NCBI GenBank assembly: GCA_045804965.1
Contig: JBJMMD010000047.1
Span: forward strand, 186,001-250,000
Direction of reading: 5' to 3'
Length of the DNA: 64,000 bases
DNA from: CAVTUU01 sp045804965
GTDB lineage: Bacteria; Chloroflexota; Chloroflexia; Thermomicrobiales; UBA6265
Numbering within the stretch: position 1 is the first letter of the stretch; every line of letters begins with the position of its first letter. Shown here one piece after another: positions 44,043 through 53,200 of this stretch. The notes under the pieces were generated by a model. It worked only from the letters and a program-made list of their open reading frames with translations. It ran no database searches and had not been told where the DNA came from. The position numbers were made by a program, and so were the translations under genes.

Positions 44043-44073
44043 TTCAAGGCAGGGTGTCGCGAAATGCTATACT
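44043..44073 (+). promoter_or_regulatory. Putative promoter of the SH3-domain gene
   Basis: TATACT (44068-44073) is a clear -10; the best -35 is TTCAAG (44043-44048) with a long 19-base spacer. Confidence 0.4.
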
Positions 44074-44145
44074 CCGGCCGTCTATCGTCCTCGAGCGAGG
44101 TCAAATCGCGTTTTTTCTGCCCCGCGGAGTATCACGGCACAGACA

Positions 44146-44721
44146 ATGACCGATCCCGGACTCACTAACCGTCTGCGCCATCATTCTCGGCGGTCAGGCC
44201 TCATGGTCGGGCTGACGATGGCGCTGACCATCGCGATTTGCATTCTGGGGTTCATTTGGGCGTTCGTCCAACTTGAGCCCTACGTCAGCGACTTCGTCCA
44301 TCGCGCTCCTTCGACCGCCGAAGAGCGAACTAGCCGCAATCCATCACAACAGGCGCCAGCCAACGACAATCCAGCCAACAATCAAAGTGCCCAACAGCCC
44401 AGCGAAGAACCGACTTCGAAGCCACCTACACCAACGCCCAAACCAAAGCCGACCGCGACCCAAGCGAGTACTGCTTTCATTCCTGACTATCAACTGACCA
44501 GTAATGGATCAGTGAACTTGCGAAGCGGACCAAGTAAGGCAACCAATGTAGTCACCTCGCTTAGCCCTTCTCAGCCGCTGCAATATTTAGGTGAAAAGCA
44601 AGCAACTGCGGATCCGGGATTTGATGAACTCGATCCCGGTCAAAGTTGGATGAAGTTTCGGACTGACGATGGTCTCGAGGGATGGGTCCGAGAAATCGAC
44701 GTCGGTCCGTATTCCGAGTAG
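44146..44721 (+). CDS. Membrane-anchored protein with Pro/Thr-rich linker and SH3-like domain
   Basis: From ATG 44146 the protein is 191 residues. A basic N-terminus and one membrane helix (about residues 21-45) are followed by an Asn/Gln/Pro/Thr-rich linker and a C-terminal bacterial SH3 domain: SNGSVNLRSGPSKATNVVTSLSPSQPL to DDGLEGWVREIDV (conserved N.R..PS and GWV). Such domains bind cell-wall or surface partners outside the membrane. It resembles the protein at 1584-2624 in linker style. Confidence 0.78.
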   Translation: MTDPGLTNRLRHHSRRSGLMVGLTMALTIAICILGFIWAFVQLEPYVSDFVHRAPSTAEERTSRNPSQQAPANDNPANNQSAQQPSEEPTSKPPTPTPKPKPTATQASTAFIPDYQLTSNGSVNLRSGPSKATNVVTSLSPSQPLQYLGEKQATADPGFDELDPGQSWMKFRTDDGLEGWVREIDVGPYSE

Positions 44722-44777
44722 CTCCGGAACCATTGGTCCACCCGCAAATCGCCGGTCTTTGAAAGGATCGCGAATCA

Positions 44778-45845
44778 ATGCAACAAATCACGATTGTCGG
44801 ACTCGGGTTGATCGGAGGCTCGATCGGCTTGGGTTTGCGAGCCTGGTCCGAAAATGCAGGCAAGGCCGAGGGCGCGACGCTGCAAGTCACGGGTTTCGAC
44901 ATCGATCTCGAGCAGCAGCATTATGCGCAGAAAATCAAAGCTGTCGATAGAACTGAGTGGGACCTCACAAATGCGATTCGCAACGCGGACGTGGTGGTGA
45001 TTTGCACGCCAGTGAAGGCCATCCAAGAGACGTTCACGAACATCGCGCCGCATCTGAAAGCAGGCACTGTCGTCACCGACACCGGGTCGACGAAATCCGA
45101 AGTCATCAAGTGGGCGCAGGAACTCCTTCCCACCACCGTCTCCTTCGTCGGAACCCACCCAATGGCTGGGAAGGCGGTGAGCATCGAAGGCGCGGACGCA
45201 AGCCTCTTTGCCGGCGCCACCTGGTGCGTTTGTCCAGACGCTCGGGCGAGTGAAGACGCGATTCGCAACGTGCTCGGAATGATCGCTGCGCTTGACGCAG
45301 AGCCCTACTTCATCGATCCCGCCGAACATGATGCGTACGTCGCCGGCATTAGCCACCTACCGTTTGTCTTGGCGGCAAGCCTCGTTAACGCAGTCAGCAG
45401 CGATCCTTCCTGGCGGGATATGCGCACTCTGACGGCGAGCGGGTTTCGCGATATGAGCCGTCTGGCAGCCGGAAGTCCGGACATGCATCGCGATATAGCG
45501 ATCACCAACAAAGACGCGATCTTGCGCTGGCTCGATCGTTATGAGGCACAGCTCGAAGAGTTTCGCGTACGCCTCAGCTCCAACGACGAAACCGCCCTCG
45601 AGCAGCTTGGAGCCTTCTTCGATCACGCCCGCGATGCTCGCGCCGATTGGGCAACGCAAACTTCTCGCGAAGGCGAGCTCTTGCATGGAACCGAGTCCGA
45701 GCTTTCGCGCGAATCCTTTGGCGGGCAGATGGGACGGATGTTGCTCGGCGGTTTTGGCCGCCGTCGCGCAGATTTGACGGACCGCACGGGGCAGAAAACT
45801 GCTCATCCCGATCGCAACGGCACCGCAAATAGCGATCGAACCTAA
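44778..45845 (+). CDS. tyrA: Prephenate dehydrogenase
   Basis: The 355-residue protein has an N-terminal NAD(P) fold (ITIVGLGLIGGSIG), VVICTPVKAI, the substrate-binding GTHPMAGK and HDAYVAGISHLPFVLA, and a helical C-terminal dimerisation half. It makes 4-hydroxyphenylpyruvate (or arogenate products) for tyrosine synthesis. The polar C-terminal tail of about 50 residues is an extra not needed by the fold. No other aromatic-pathway gene is adjacent. Confidence 0.92.
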   Translation: MQQITIVGLGLIGGSIGLGLRAWSENAGKAEGATLQVTGFDIDLEQQHYAQKIKAVDRTEWDLTNAIRNADVVVICTPVKAIQETFTNIAPHLKAGTVVTDTGSTKSEVIKWAQELLPTTVSFVGTHPMAGKAVSIEGADASLFAGATWCVCPDARASEDAIRNVLGMIAALDAEPYFIDPAEHDAYVAGISHLPFVLAASLVNAVSSDPSWRDMRTLTASGFRDMSRLAAGSPDMHRDIAITNKDAILRWLDRYEAQLEEFRVRLSSNDETALEQLGAFFDHARDARADWATQTSREGELLHGTESELSRESFGGQMGRMLLGGFGRRRADLTDRTGQKTAHPDRNGTANSDRT

Positions 45846-45852
45846 AGTCAGT

Positions 45853-46329
45853 CTAGGGAACAATCGTCCACTCGTCGGGCAGGCGATAGCGATACAGCAG
45901 TTTCACTGGTTTGCCGTCGACACGAATCCTTCCTCGGTCGGCACGCTCGAGATTCGCGTAGCTGTTTTGAACCTGTACAATCCGCCGTGCCGGCAAGTTG
46001 AACACTACGAGACCATACTTGACCGGTTCAAGACTGAGGTTCCTGGTCCGTTCGTCGACCACACGGAATGGGGGCGAAGCAACCGGTTTACAGTCGTCCA
46101 GAACGGTGTGAATCGCGCGCGCGTCGGTCTTGGTGTTGTGTTCATCAAAGACGTGGAGACCGGCTGACACTTCTTGCTGCAGTTGCCCATCATAGTCGCC
46201 AAGCAGGCCAATCAAATGGCGGTGGTCTTCTGGACCTTGGCTACAGGCGGCGGCAAGCGCCTTCAACGCGTGTGGGGGCCCGACGAAGCTCACCGTTCCC
46301 ATGTTGTCGACAACTGTGAACCGCATCAT
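45853..46329 (-). CDS. Hypothetical protein (158 residues)
   Basis: I do not recognise a family. It begins MRFTVVDNMGTVSFVGPPHAL, has a loop-rich middle (LLGDYDGQLQQEV, VFDEHNTKTDARAIHTVLDD) and a C-terminal half with GLVVFNLPARRIVQVQNSY and a basic GRIRVDGKPVKLLYRYRLP segment. No membrane helix or signal is seen. It is convergent with tyrA (7-bp gap). The neat globular composition and lack of stops suggest a real gene. Confidence 0.6.
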   Translation of the reverse strand: MMRFTVVDNMGTVSFVGPPHALKALAAACSQGPEDHRHLIGLLGDYDGQLQQEVSAGLHVFDEHNTKTDARAIHTVLDDCKPVASPPFRVVDERTRNLSLEPVKYGLVVFNLPARRIVQVQNSYANLERADRGRIRVDGKPVKLLYRYRLPDEWTIVP

Positions 46330-46492
46330 AAAAAAACTGTACTCACGCTGTGCGCAAATCTCGCGCTATCTCAACATCGCATGGTATCGGAGGGCGGTGG
46401 TCGCAGCGGCCAGGTAGAACGGCGACCTTGGCTACTGTACCATAGGTCCACCGCTCTTCCTGATGACCAGCGGATGAACAGGAATATGAACG

Positions 46493-47572
46493 ATGACTCT
46501 CCCCGCGATTCAATCTCGCAAGGAACCACGGATAGACCGGACTGCCGAAGGCGGTCGCTACATTCGCCAAGAGCTATTCCGATCAATTGGCCGCGAGGGC
46601 CAAGAAAAACTCAGAGCCACGCACGTTGCTCTGATCGGCTGTGGCGCGTTGGGCAGCGCTGTCGCTGATCTGCTCATTCGAGCGGGCGTGGGCGAACTCA
46701 CTATTGTCGACCGCGATTATGTGGAGCTCCACAATCTGCAACGACAATCGCTCTTCACCGAGGCTGACGTTGCGTCGCACATGCCCAAGGCCGAAACCGC
46801 CGCCAATGTGCTCGCCAGCATCAATTCCGAGGCTTCGATCCGGCCCATCGTGGCGGACTTCAACGGAAGCAACGCCGAGCAAATCGCGAGCGATGCCACG
46901 ATTTTGGTCGACGGCACCGATAACTTCGAAACTCGGTACTTGATAAACGATCTCGCAGCCAAGACCCGCAAACCGTGGATTTACGGCGGCGTCATCGCCT
47001 CACACGGCACAACGATGACGATTCGTCCAGGCGAGACGTCGTGCCTTCGCTGCCTCTTTCCCACCCCGCCTGCGCCGGGAAGTACTCCAACCTGCGACAC
47101 AGCCGGAGTGATCGGACCTGCGATTCACGTCATTGCTTCAATTGAAGTGGCCGAAGCGATGAAGCTTGCCGTCGGCGACATTGATGCGCTGAACCGCCAT
47201 ATGTTGACTATCGACCTCTGGAATCTGACCTTCGATCGGGTTTTGGTTGGATCGCCTCGGACTGATTGTCCAACCTGTGGCGCTCGCAACTTTGAGTTTC
47301 TCGACCGCGCGCGTCCATCTCAAGCGACGGTGCTGTGTGGACACGATGCTATCCAAGTCCTTCCCGATCTTGCATCCGATCTTGATTTGGAAGTCCTCGC
47401 GCAGCGCCTGCGGCCGGCCGGGGATGTCATGGCGAATCGCTTTTTGTTGCGCTACGTCGATCCAGTGAGCCAGTGCCAGCTCACCGTGTTTCCGGACGGT
47501 CGCGCCATAATTAAGGGCACGACCGACGAATCCGAAGCGCGGTCGGTCTATGCCCGATTCATCGGGGCTTAG
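46493..47572 (+). CDS. ThiF/MoeB-family adenylyltransferase (E1-like)
   Basis: The 359-residue protein has the E1 ATP-binding motif VALIGCGALGSAVADLL, the catalytic Asp region LVDGTDNFETRYLIND, Cys pairs for structural zinc (CLRCLF and CPTC) and a candidate active Cys in TPTCDTAGVIG. MoeB/ThiF enzymes activate the C-terminal Gly-Gly of a small sulfur carrier (MoaD, ThiS) with ATP. A C-terminal extension of about 70 residues ends with a small domain (YVDPVSQCQLTVFPDGRAI) as in some MoeB relatives. It is followed 8 bases later by a cysteine-desulfurase-like gene. No carrier protein is seen nearby. Confidence 0.88.
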   Translation: MTLPAIQSRKEPRIDRTAEGGRYIRQELFRSIGREGQEKLRATHVALIGCGALGSAVADLLIRAGVGELTIVDRDYVELHNLQRQSLFTEADVASHMPKAETAANVLASINSEASIRPIVADFNGSNAEQIASDATILVDGTDNFETRYLINDLAAKTRKPWIYGGVIASHGTTMTIRPGETSCLRCLFPTPPAPGSTPTCDTAGVIGPAIHVIASIEVAEAMKLAVGDIDALNRHMLTIDLWNLTFDRVLVGSPRTDCPTCGARNFEFLDRARPSQATVLCGHDAIQVLPDLASDLDLEVLAQRLRPAGDVMANRFLLRYVDPVSQCQLTVFPDGRAIIKGTTDESEARSVYARFIGA

Positions 47573-47580
47573 GTCTGAGC

Positions 47581-48738
47581 ATGATCTATCTCGACAACGC
47601 CGCGACAAGTTGGCCAAAGCCGCTACAGGTCTACCAAACGCTCGCCACCTTTCTGCAGCGGGCAGGGGCAAATCCCGGCCGGGCGAGCCACCGCATGGCC
47701 GTCGACGCGGCAACAGCGCTGCTCGAAACGCGTGCTTCGATCGCGCGCTTGATTAACGCCGAACGGCCCGAGCAGATTGTTTTCTCGCTGAACGCGACTG
47801 ACGCGCTCAATCTCGCAATTCGGGGCTTGATCCGCCTGGGTGACCGCGTTATCACGACCTCAATGGAGCACAATTCCGTTACTCGTCCACTTCGTGCGAT
47901 GGCAGACCTCGGCGCCGAAGTAGTGAAGGTTCGGGCTTCGTTTGATGGTGTAATTGATGTCAATTGCCTATGCAGAGCGGCGCAAAAGAATGTCCGGCTC
48001 ATCGCCATTACTCATGCTTCGAACGTCAATGGCGCGATCCAGCCGATCGCGGAAATCGCCGAAATCGCCCGGGAAGTCGGCGCTTACTTGCTCGTCGATG
48101 GAGCACAGACGGTGGGCGCGATGCCGGTCGATGTGCAAGCACTCGGCATCGATCTGCTTGCTTTTCCTGGTCACAAAGCGCTGATGGGTCCGCCGGGAAC
48201 GGGCGGGCTCTATATCTCGCCTCGAGTCGATCTCGGCGAATTCGAACCTCAGCGCGCCGGCGGAACCGGGTTCAACTCCGAAGAAGAGGTCCAGCCGTGT
48301 AGTCTTCCCGAGCGTTACGAAAGTGGCACAAACAATACCGTTGGCATTGCGGCACTAGGCGCGGGAGTGGAGTTCATTCTCGACCAGGGAGTCGACGCGA
48401 TTTGGGAACATGATCGCTCGCTCGTGCAACAATTAACCGATGGATTCTCGATGATCGACGGCGTGCACGTTGTGCCGAGCGGTTCGGGATGTCAGACTGC
48501 AGCCGTCGTTTCGTTCACAATTGACGGCTGGCAACCAGCGGACGTTGGCGCGGCGCTCGATCAATCATTTGACATCGCATGCCGCACCGGTCTGCATTGC
48601 GCGCCCGACTCCTGCCGGACATTGGGCGTTTTTCCAACCGGGACGGTCCGGTTCAGTCCTGGTTTTTTCACGACGCCGGAAGACGTCGACACGGCGATCG
48701 CCGCCATCGCGGAGATTGCAGGATCACCACTGTCATGA
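47581..48738 (+). CDS. Class V aminotransferase, cysteine desulfurase-like
   Basis: The 385-residue PLP enzyme begins IYLDNAATSWPKP and has the PLP Lys in FPGHKALMGPPGTGG, SMEHNSVTRPL and the active Cys loop RTGLHCAPDSCRTLG. This is the pattern of the NifS/SufS-like family, which frees sulfur from cysteine as a persulfide. It is in a unit with the E1-like gene before it, fitting a shared sulfur-transfer task. The next gene overlaps its stop by 4 bp. Confidence 0.88.
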   Translation: MIYLDNAATSWPKPLQVYQTLATFLQRAGANPGRASHRMAVDAATALLETRASIARLINAERPEQIVFSLNATDALNLAIRGLIRLGDRVITTSMEHNSVTRPLRAMADLGAEVVKVRASFDGVIDVNCLCRAAQKNVRLIAITHASNVNGAIQPIAEIAEIAREVGAYLLVDGAQTVGAMPVDVQALGIDLLAFPGHKALMGPPGTGGLYISPRVDLGEFEPQRAGGTGFNSEEEVQPCSLPERYESGTNNTVGIAALGAGVEFILDQGVDAIWEHDRSLVQQLTDGFSMIDGVHVVPSGSGCQTAAVVSFTIDGWQPADVGAALDQSFDIACRTGLHCAPDSCRTLGVFPTGTVRFSPGFFTTPEDVDTAIAAIAEIAGSPLS

Positions 48739-49202
48739 CGAACGATGATTCCGGGTCAAACGGCGGTGTGACGGAAAAGAACCAAGGGTCCTCGCCGCCG
48801 AGAAGCCGCTTAGAAACAGAAGTCTTGGAAATTCTGGAGCGGAGCGAGCGACCGATTCCTTTTGGCGCCCGCGTGCGCCGCATCACATGGCGGCGCAGAA
48901 GAGACCGAGTGAGTCAATCCCTAACTTCGCCTATCGAATACGTAAGAGGGCAAGGTTCTCGCGCAATCGCTATCGCGGCAATCGTCTGCGCAATTCTGGC
49001 CCTGTTTTTGAACAATGCCGCGCCGATCATCAGCAGAGTGGCAGGCTTAGCGTTTATTGTCCTCATTGCGATTTTCTTCTTTGTCGGCTTTAAATCACCG
49101 CCCGGTGGATCTGGGTCGAAGCGCTGGCGCGGACGTGATGTCGATTTCGATTCGTCTCGAGGTAACGATGAAGGGCGCTTCCGCGGGCCGTGGAGACGCT
49201 GA
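48735..49202 (+). CDS. Small membrane protein coupled to the desulfurase gene
   Basis: From ATG 48735 the protein is 155 residues: a polar N-terminus, a basic stretch (ARVRRITWRRRRD), two adjacent membrane helices (IAIAAIVCAILALFL and VAGLAFIVLIAIFFFVGF) and a Gly/Arg/Asp-rich tail. The 4-bp ATGA overlap with the upstream stop indicates coupled translation. I do not recognise a family. It could anchor the sulfur-transfer enzymes, but that is conjecture. Confidence 0.72.
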   Translation: MTNDDSGSNGGVTEKNQGSSPPRSRLETEVLEILERSERPIPFGARVRRITWRRRRDRVSQSLTSPIEYVRGQGSRAIAIAAIVCAILALFLNNAAPIISRVAGLAFIVLIAIFFFVGFKSPPGGSGSKRWRGRDVDFDSSRGNDEGRFRGPWRR

Positions 49203-49220
49203 ACACCCCATGGCACGAAG

Positions 49221-50213
49221 TTACAGCTTCGTGACAAACGGCGCTCGCGAGCCGGGCCTGCCCTCAACGCCCAGTCTTGTTCCACTTTTCAGCAAGCGCG
49301 CTTGGGCGAGGGCGCTTCCAGGGATCGGTCGTCCACCCGGCAATTGCACGATTTCTAATTCCAACGTTCCATCCGACGTTCCCACTCGCGGCCGGTCACG
49401 ATCGACAATCGCGACTCCGGGTTCGCTTGCCGCGAGATTGAGTGTCGGCGAAGCTCGGTGAACTTGAAATCGCTCCCCATTTAATGTCGTCCACGCACGG
49501 GGCCACGGCCACATCGCTCGGACCCACCGCTCCAGGTCCGCAGCGGGACGATCCCAGTCGAGCCAACCATCGTCTTTGACGAGCGGCCGCACGACACTCG
49601 CGCCCGTGTCTGGTTGAGGGCTCGGAACCACTCTGCCCACTGCAAGATCCACGAGCTTATCCTCCATCATGGAAGCGCCCAACTGAGCCAACCTTCGTGA
49701 AAGTGACTCGGTTGTATCTAACTGGGATATGTCAATTGCGGCCGCCGCGACTATAGGACCCGTGTCGAGCCCCAGTTCCATTTGCATCAGCGTGACTCCT
49801 GTCTCCGTTTCGCCGCAGGCGATGGCAGCCGCGATTGGGCTGGCGCCGCGAAACTTTGGCAGCAACGACGCGTGGAGATTGACGCAACCCAGACGCGGAA
49901 TGGCCAACGTATTCGCGCCAAAGATCATGCCGAACGCGGCGACGACGAAGAAATCGGCGTCCGCGTCGTGCAGCAGAGATCGTTCGCTTTCGGTCTTTAG
50001 CGATGAAGGCTGGTACACACGGAGATCCAGGTCGTGAGCGGTCTGCTTGACCGGAAAGGAAATGAGCTTGTGTCCGCGGCCGGCTGGACGATCCGGTAGG
50101 GTCACCACGAGCGCAATCTCGAAACGCCGATCAGCTGCGAGCGCGCGTAGGGCGGGCGTCGCAAATGCAGGGGTCCCAAAAAACACGATTCGAATCGGGC
50201 GCGAGTCCATCAT
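49221..50213 (-). CDS. fmt: Methionyl-tRNA formyltransferase
   Basis: The 330-residue protein has the Fmt N-terminal domain: RIVFFGTPAFATPAL, VVTLPDRPAGRGHKLI, the catalytic GCVNLHASLLPKFRGASPI with the Asn-His pair, and MELGLDTGPI. The C-terminal OB domain (about 215-325) includes RAMWPWPRAWTTLNGERFQV. It formylates initiator Met-tRNA. GGAAGAG stands before two ATGs (50213 and 50210). Confidence 0.94.
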   Translation of the reverse strand: MMDSRPIRIVFFGTPAFATPALRALAADRRFEIALVVTLPDRPAGRGHKLISFPVKQTAHDLDLRVYQPSSLKTESERSLLHDADADFFVVAAFGMIFGANTLAIPRLGCVNLHASLLPKFRGASPIAAAIACGETETGVTLMQMELGLDTGPIVAAAAIDISQLDTTESLSRRLAQLGASMMEDKLVDLAVGRVVPSPQPDTGASVVRPLVKDDGWLDWDRPAADLERWVRAMWPWPRAWTTLNGERFQVHRASPTLNLAASEPGVAIVDRDRPRVGTSDGTLELEIVQLPGGRPIPGSALAQARLLKSGTRLGVEGRPGSRAPFVTKL

Positions 50214-50287
50214 GTTCTCTTCCAGGTCGATTTTCTCCCCAGCATTCCTCGACCCTTGCCGTCAAGCATCGTTACAATGAGCGTTAT

Positions 50288-53200
50288 ATGTTCAAGGCTC
50301 AGAACACCGAGCAACATTCCCGTCTCGATTCGACGACGCTCGTCATCATCCTCATTTTGATGGCCGCATTCGCGTTGCGGGTGTTCAATCTCGACTGGGA
50401 CGAGGGACACTATTTGCATCCTGACGAGCGGTTTATCGCCGACGTCATTACGAGCCGTATTCAGTTCGAGTGGCCGCCGGACTTCCACAATCTCCTCGAT
50501 CCTGAGCACTCTCTGATCAATCCGCGTTCTGTCGATCCCAAGTCGGGAAATCCGCGCGACTTCGCCTATGGCGCCTTACCCCTCTTTGTCACGGATTGGG
50601 TCGCCACCGGCATGTCGCACTTGACCGTACATGACTGGTCAACCTATTACGGCGGCGTCTACAAAGTCGGCCGATTTCTCTCCGCCATTTTCGACACACT
50701 CACCGTTTTGATGATCTTCCTCATCGGGCGGCGCTCGTTCAACCGCAGAGTAGGCCTGCTCGCGGCAGCGATTGCTGCCGCCACGCCGATGGCGATCCAG
50801 CTCGCGCATTTCTACACTACCGACAGCTGGCTCACATTCTTCGTGACGGTCACACTTTACGGCGCAATCCGGGCCACCGAATCGGGAGCGGTCCGCTGGT
50901 TTGCGTTCACCGGCATGGCCTTCGGTCTTGCGATGGCCTCGAAAGGGAGCGTCTTTTCGCTTGCCGGCCTCGTGGCAGTGGCGATTCTTTACGACGCAAT
51001 TTGCCGGTTTCGAAATCGAGAAAGTGTCTTTCGAATCTTAATCGCGGTCGTCGAACGGGCTTGCGTTTCGTTCTTGTCCTGGATCGTCGCGTTTGGCATC
51101 TTCGAACCATATGCGCTCGCCCGTCCGCATGTCTACATCAATCAAGTTCAGCGGCAATCGGACATCATCCGTGGCGTTTTTGATGTGCCTTTTACGCGTC
51201 AATATATGGGCACAACGCCTGTGCTCTACCAGCTCAAACAACTCGTTCGGTGGGGACTCGGTCCGGTCGCCGGAATTTTGGCGCTCCTCGGCGTCATCAT
51301 CCTGGCAAAACGCTTTTTGAAGCACCCTTCCGCCGGCGCAACGGTCATCCTCGCCTGGTTCTGCGGCTACGGTCTTATTGTGGCCCTCCCGGAAACGAAA
51401 TTTCTCCGCTACTTAGCGCCGCTGATTCCAGTCTTTGCAATCACCGCCGGCATCGCCTTCGACGCTGTCTGCACTTTACTTGGCAAGATCGGCGGCATTC
51501 GCTTGGCGACCGCGGGAGCTGTGGCGATGCTGGTCGCGATTGGATTCTGGACCGCGGCTTTCATGTCGGTCTATCACGGCGACCAGCCACGGATAGCGGC
51601 CTCGAAGTGGGTTTACGCAAATGTTCCGGCCGGCAGCACGCTCAGCGACGAAGATTGGGACGACTCGTTACCGCTTGACCTTGGTCCGGGTCTAAACTCA
51701 AGCGACTACCTCTATGACCATGTCAAGTTCGATCTCTATACCGATCGTGAACCCCGGGATGAAGCCGATCATATTTATGAACTACTTCAAGGCGCGGACT
51801 ACATCATTATCGCTTCGAACCGGGTGATGGCGGCGATGCCGAAGTCGCCGTGGCGCTACGCTGTCCAGGAGCGCTATTACGAACTTCTGCAAAGCGGCCA
51901 ACTTGGATTCGCAAAAGTTGGCGATTTCCACAGCTATCCGCGTTTGGGTGGTTGGCAGTTTGCGGACGACTCAGCCGACGAGTCATTCATCAACTATGAC
52001 CACCCCCATGTCTTCATCTACAAAAAGCAATCGCTCGTCCCGCAGGATTCTTACGACGAGCTCATGGCCTGGTCGATCAATCAACCGTATGAAGCCCAGC
52101 GACATGCCGACCAGAAATCGCTTCTCCTCGACAAGTCGGTCGGTAACCTATCGGTCGTCGACGACGCGCGCTGGAGCGAGGCGGTCACCGGCAGCTCGGT
52201 CGGCGCGCTCATCGTCTGGGTGGCCTTTCTTTTCATTCTCCAACTTGTCGGTCTGCCTTTGGCGTCGCTCACTTTCGGCGGTTTTGCCGACCGCGGGTGG
52301 GGTCTCGCTCGGTTGATTACTATTGTGCTCTCGGGATATGTCGTGTGGATCGGCGCAAGCCTTAGCGTCATCGCTTTCCGCGCCATATGGTGCGGATTCG
52401 CGATTGTCATCGTGGCACTTGCATGGCTGATCTACTATAGGCATCGCGATCACGTCGATTGGAAATTACTGCCCAGGAAGCGGTCAGTCTTGCTTGGCAG
52501 CGAGGGTATCTTCTGGTCGATCTTCGGACTTTTTCTCTCGTTCCGCTATCTAAATCCTGACTCCTGGCATTGGGCCTGGGGCGGCGAGAAGCCGATGGAG
52601 TTTTCCTTCATCAACGCCATTCTCCGCAACGCCCACTTCCCACCCTACGACCCCTGGTTTTCCGGCGGCTACATCAATTACTACTACTACGGCTTGTATC
52701 TCGTCGCCTTCTGCATGAAAGCGACCGGTATTCCCTCTGAAATCGCGTTCAACCTCGCCCAACCCACGGTCATCGCCCTGCTGGCAAGCGCGGGCTTTAC
52801 TGTCGCGGCCGCGCTCGGCAAGTCGATCACCCGCCGCCCCTCGTTGGCGCTGCCGGCGGGACTGCTGGGCAGTTTGCTCTTAGTACTCGTCGGCAACCTT
52901 GACGCTTTCGTCCGAGTCGTCCATGCCCTCCCTGGCCCGATCAATCCCAGCTTTGAATGGACCTGGGGGGCAAGTCGCGCCCTCACCGGCGGGATCACCG
53001 AGTTTCCTTTCTTCACCGGCCTTTATGCTGATCTTCACGCTCACGTCGTCGCTCTCCCGCTAACGGTACTCGTGATCGCACTCAGCTTCGCGATTGGGCG
53101 CGATCCATGGATGCTTACAGCGGCGTTGACCTTCGGCGGATCGAGCGCGGCCCGATGGATAACGAGCCTGCGGATCGCACTCTTGATCGTTACCCTTGGC

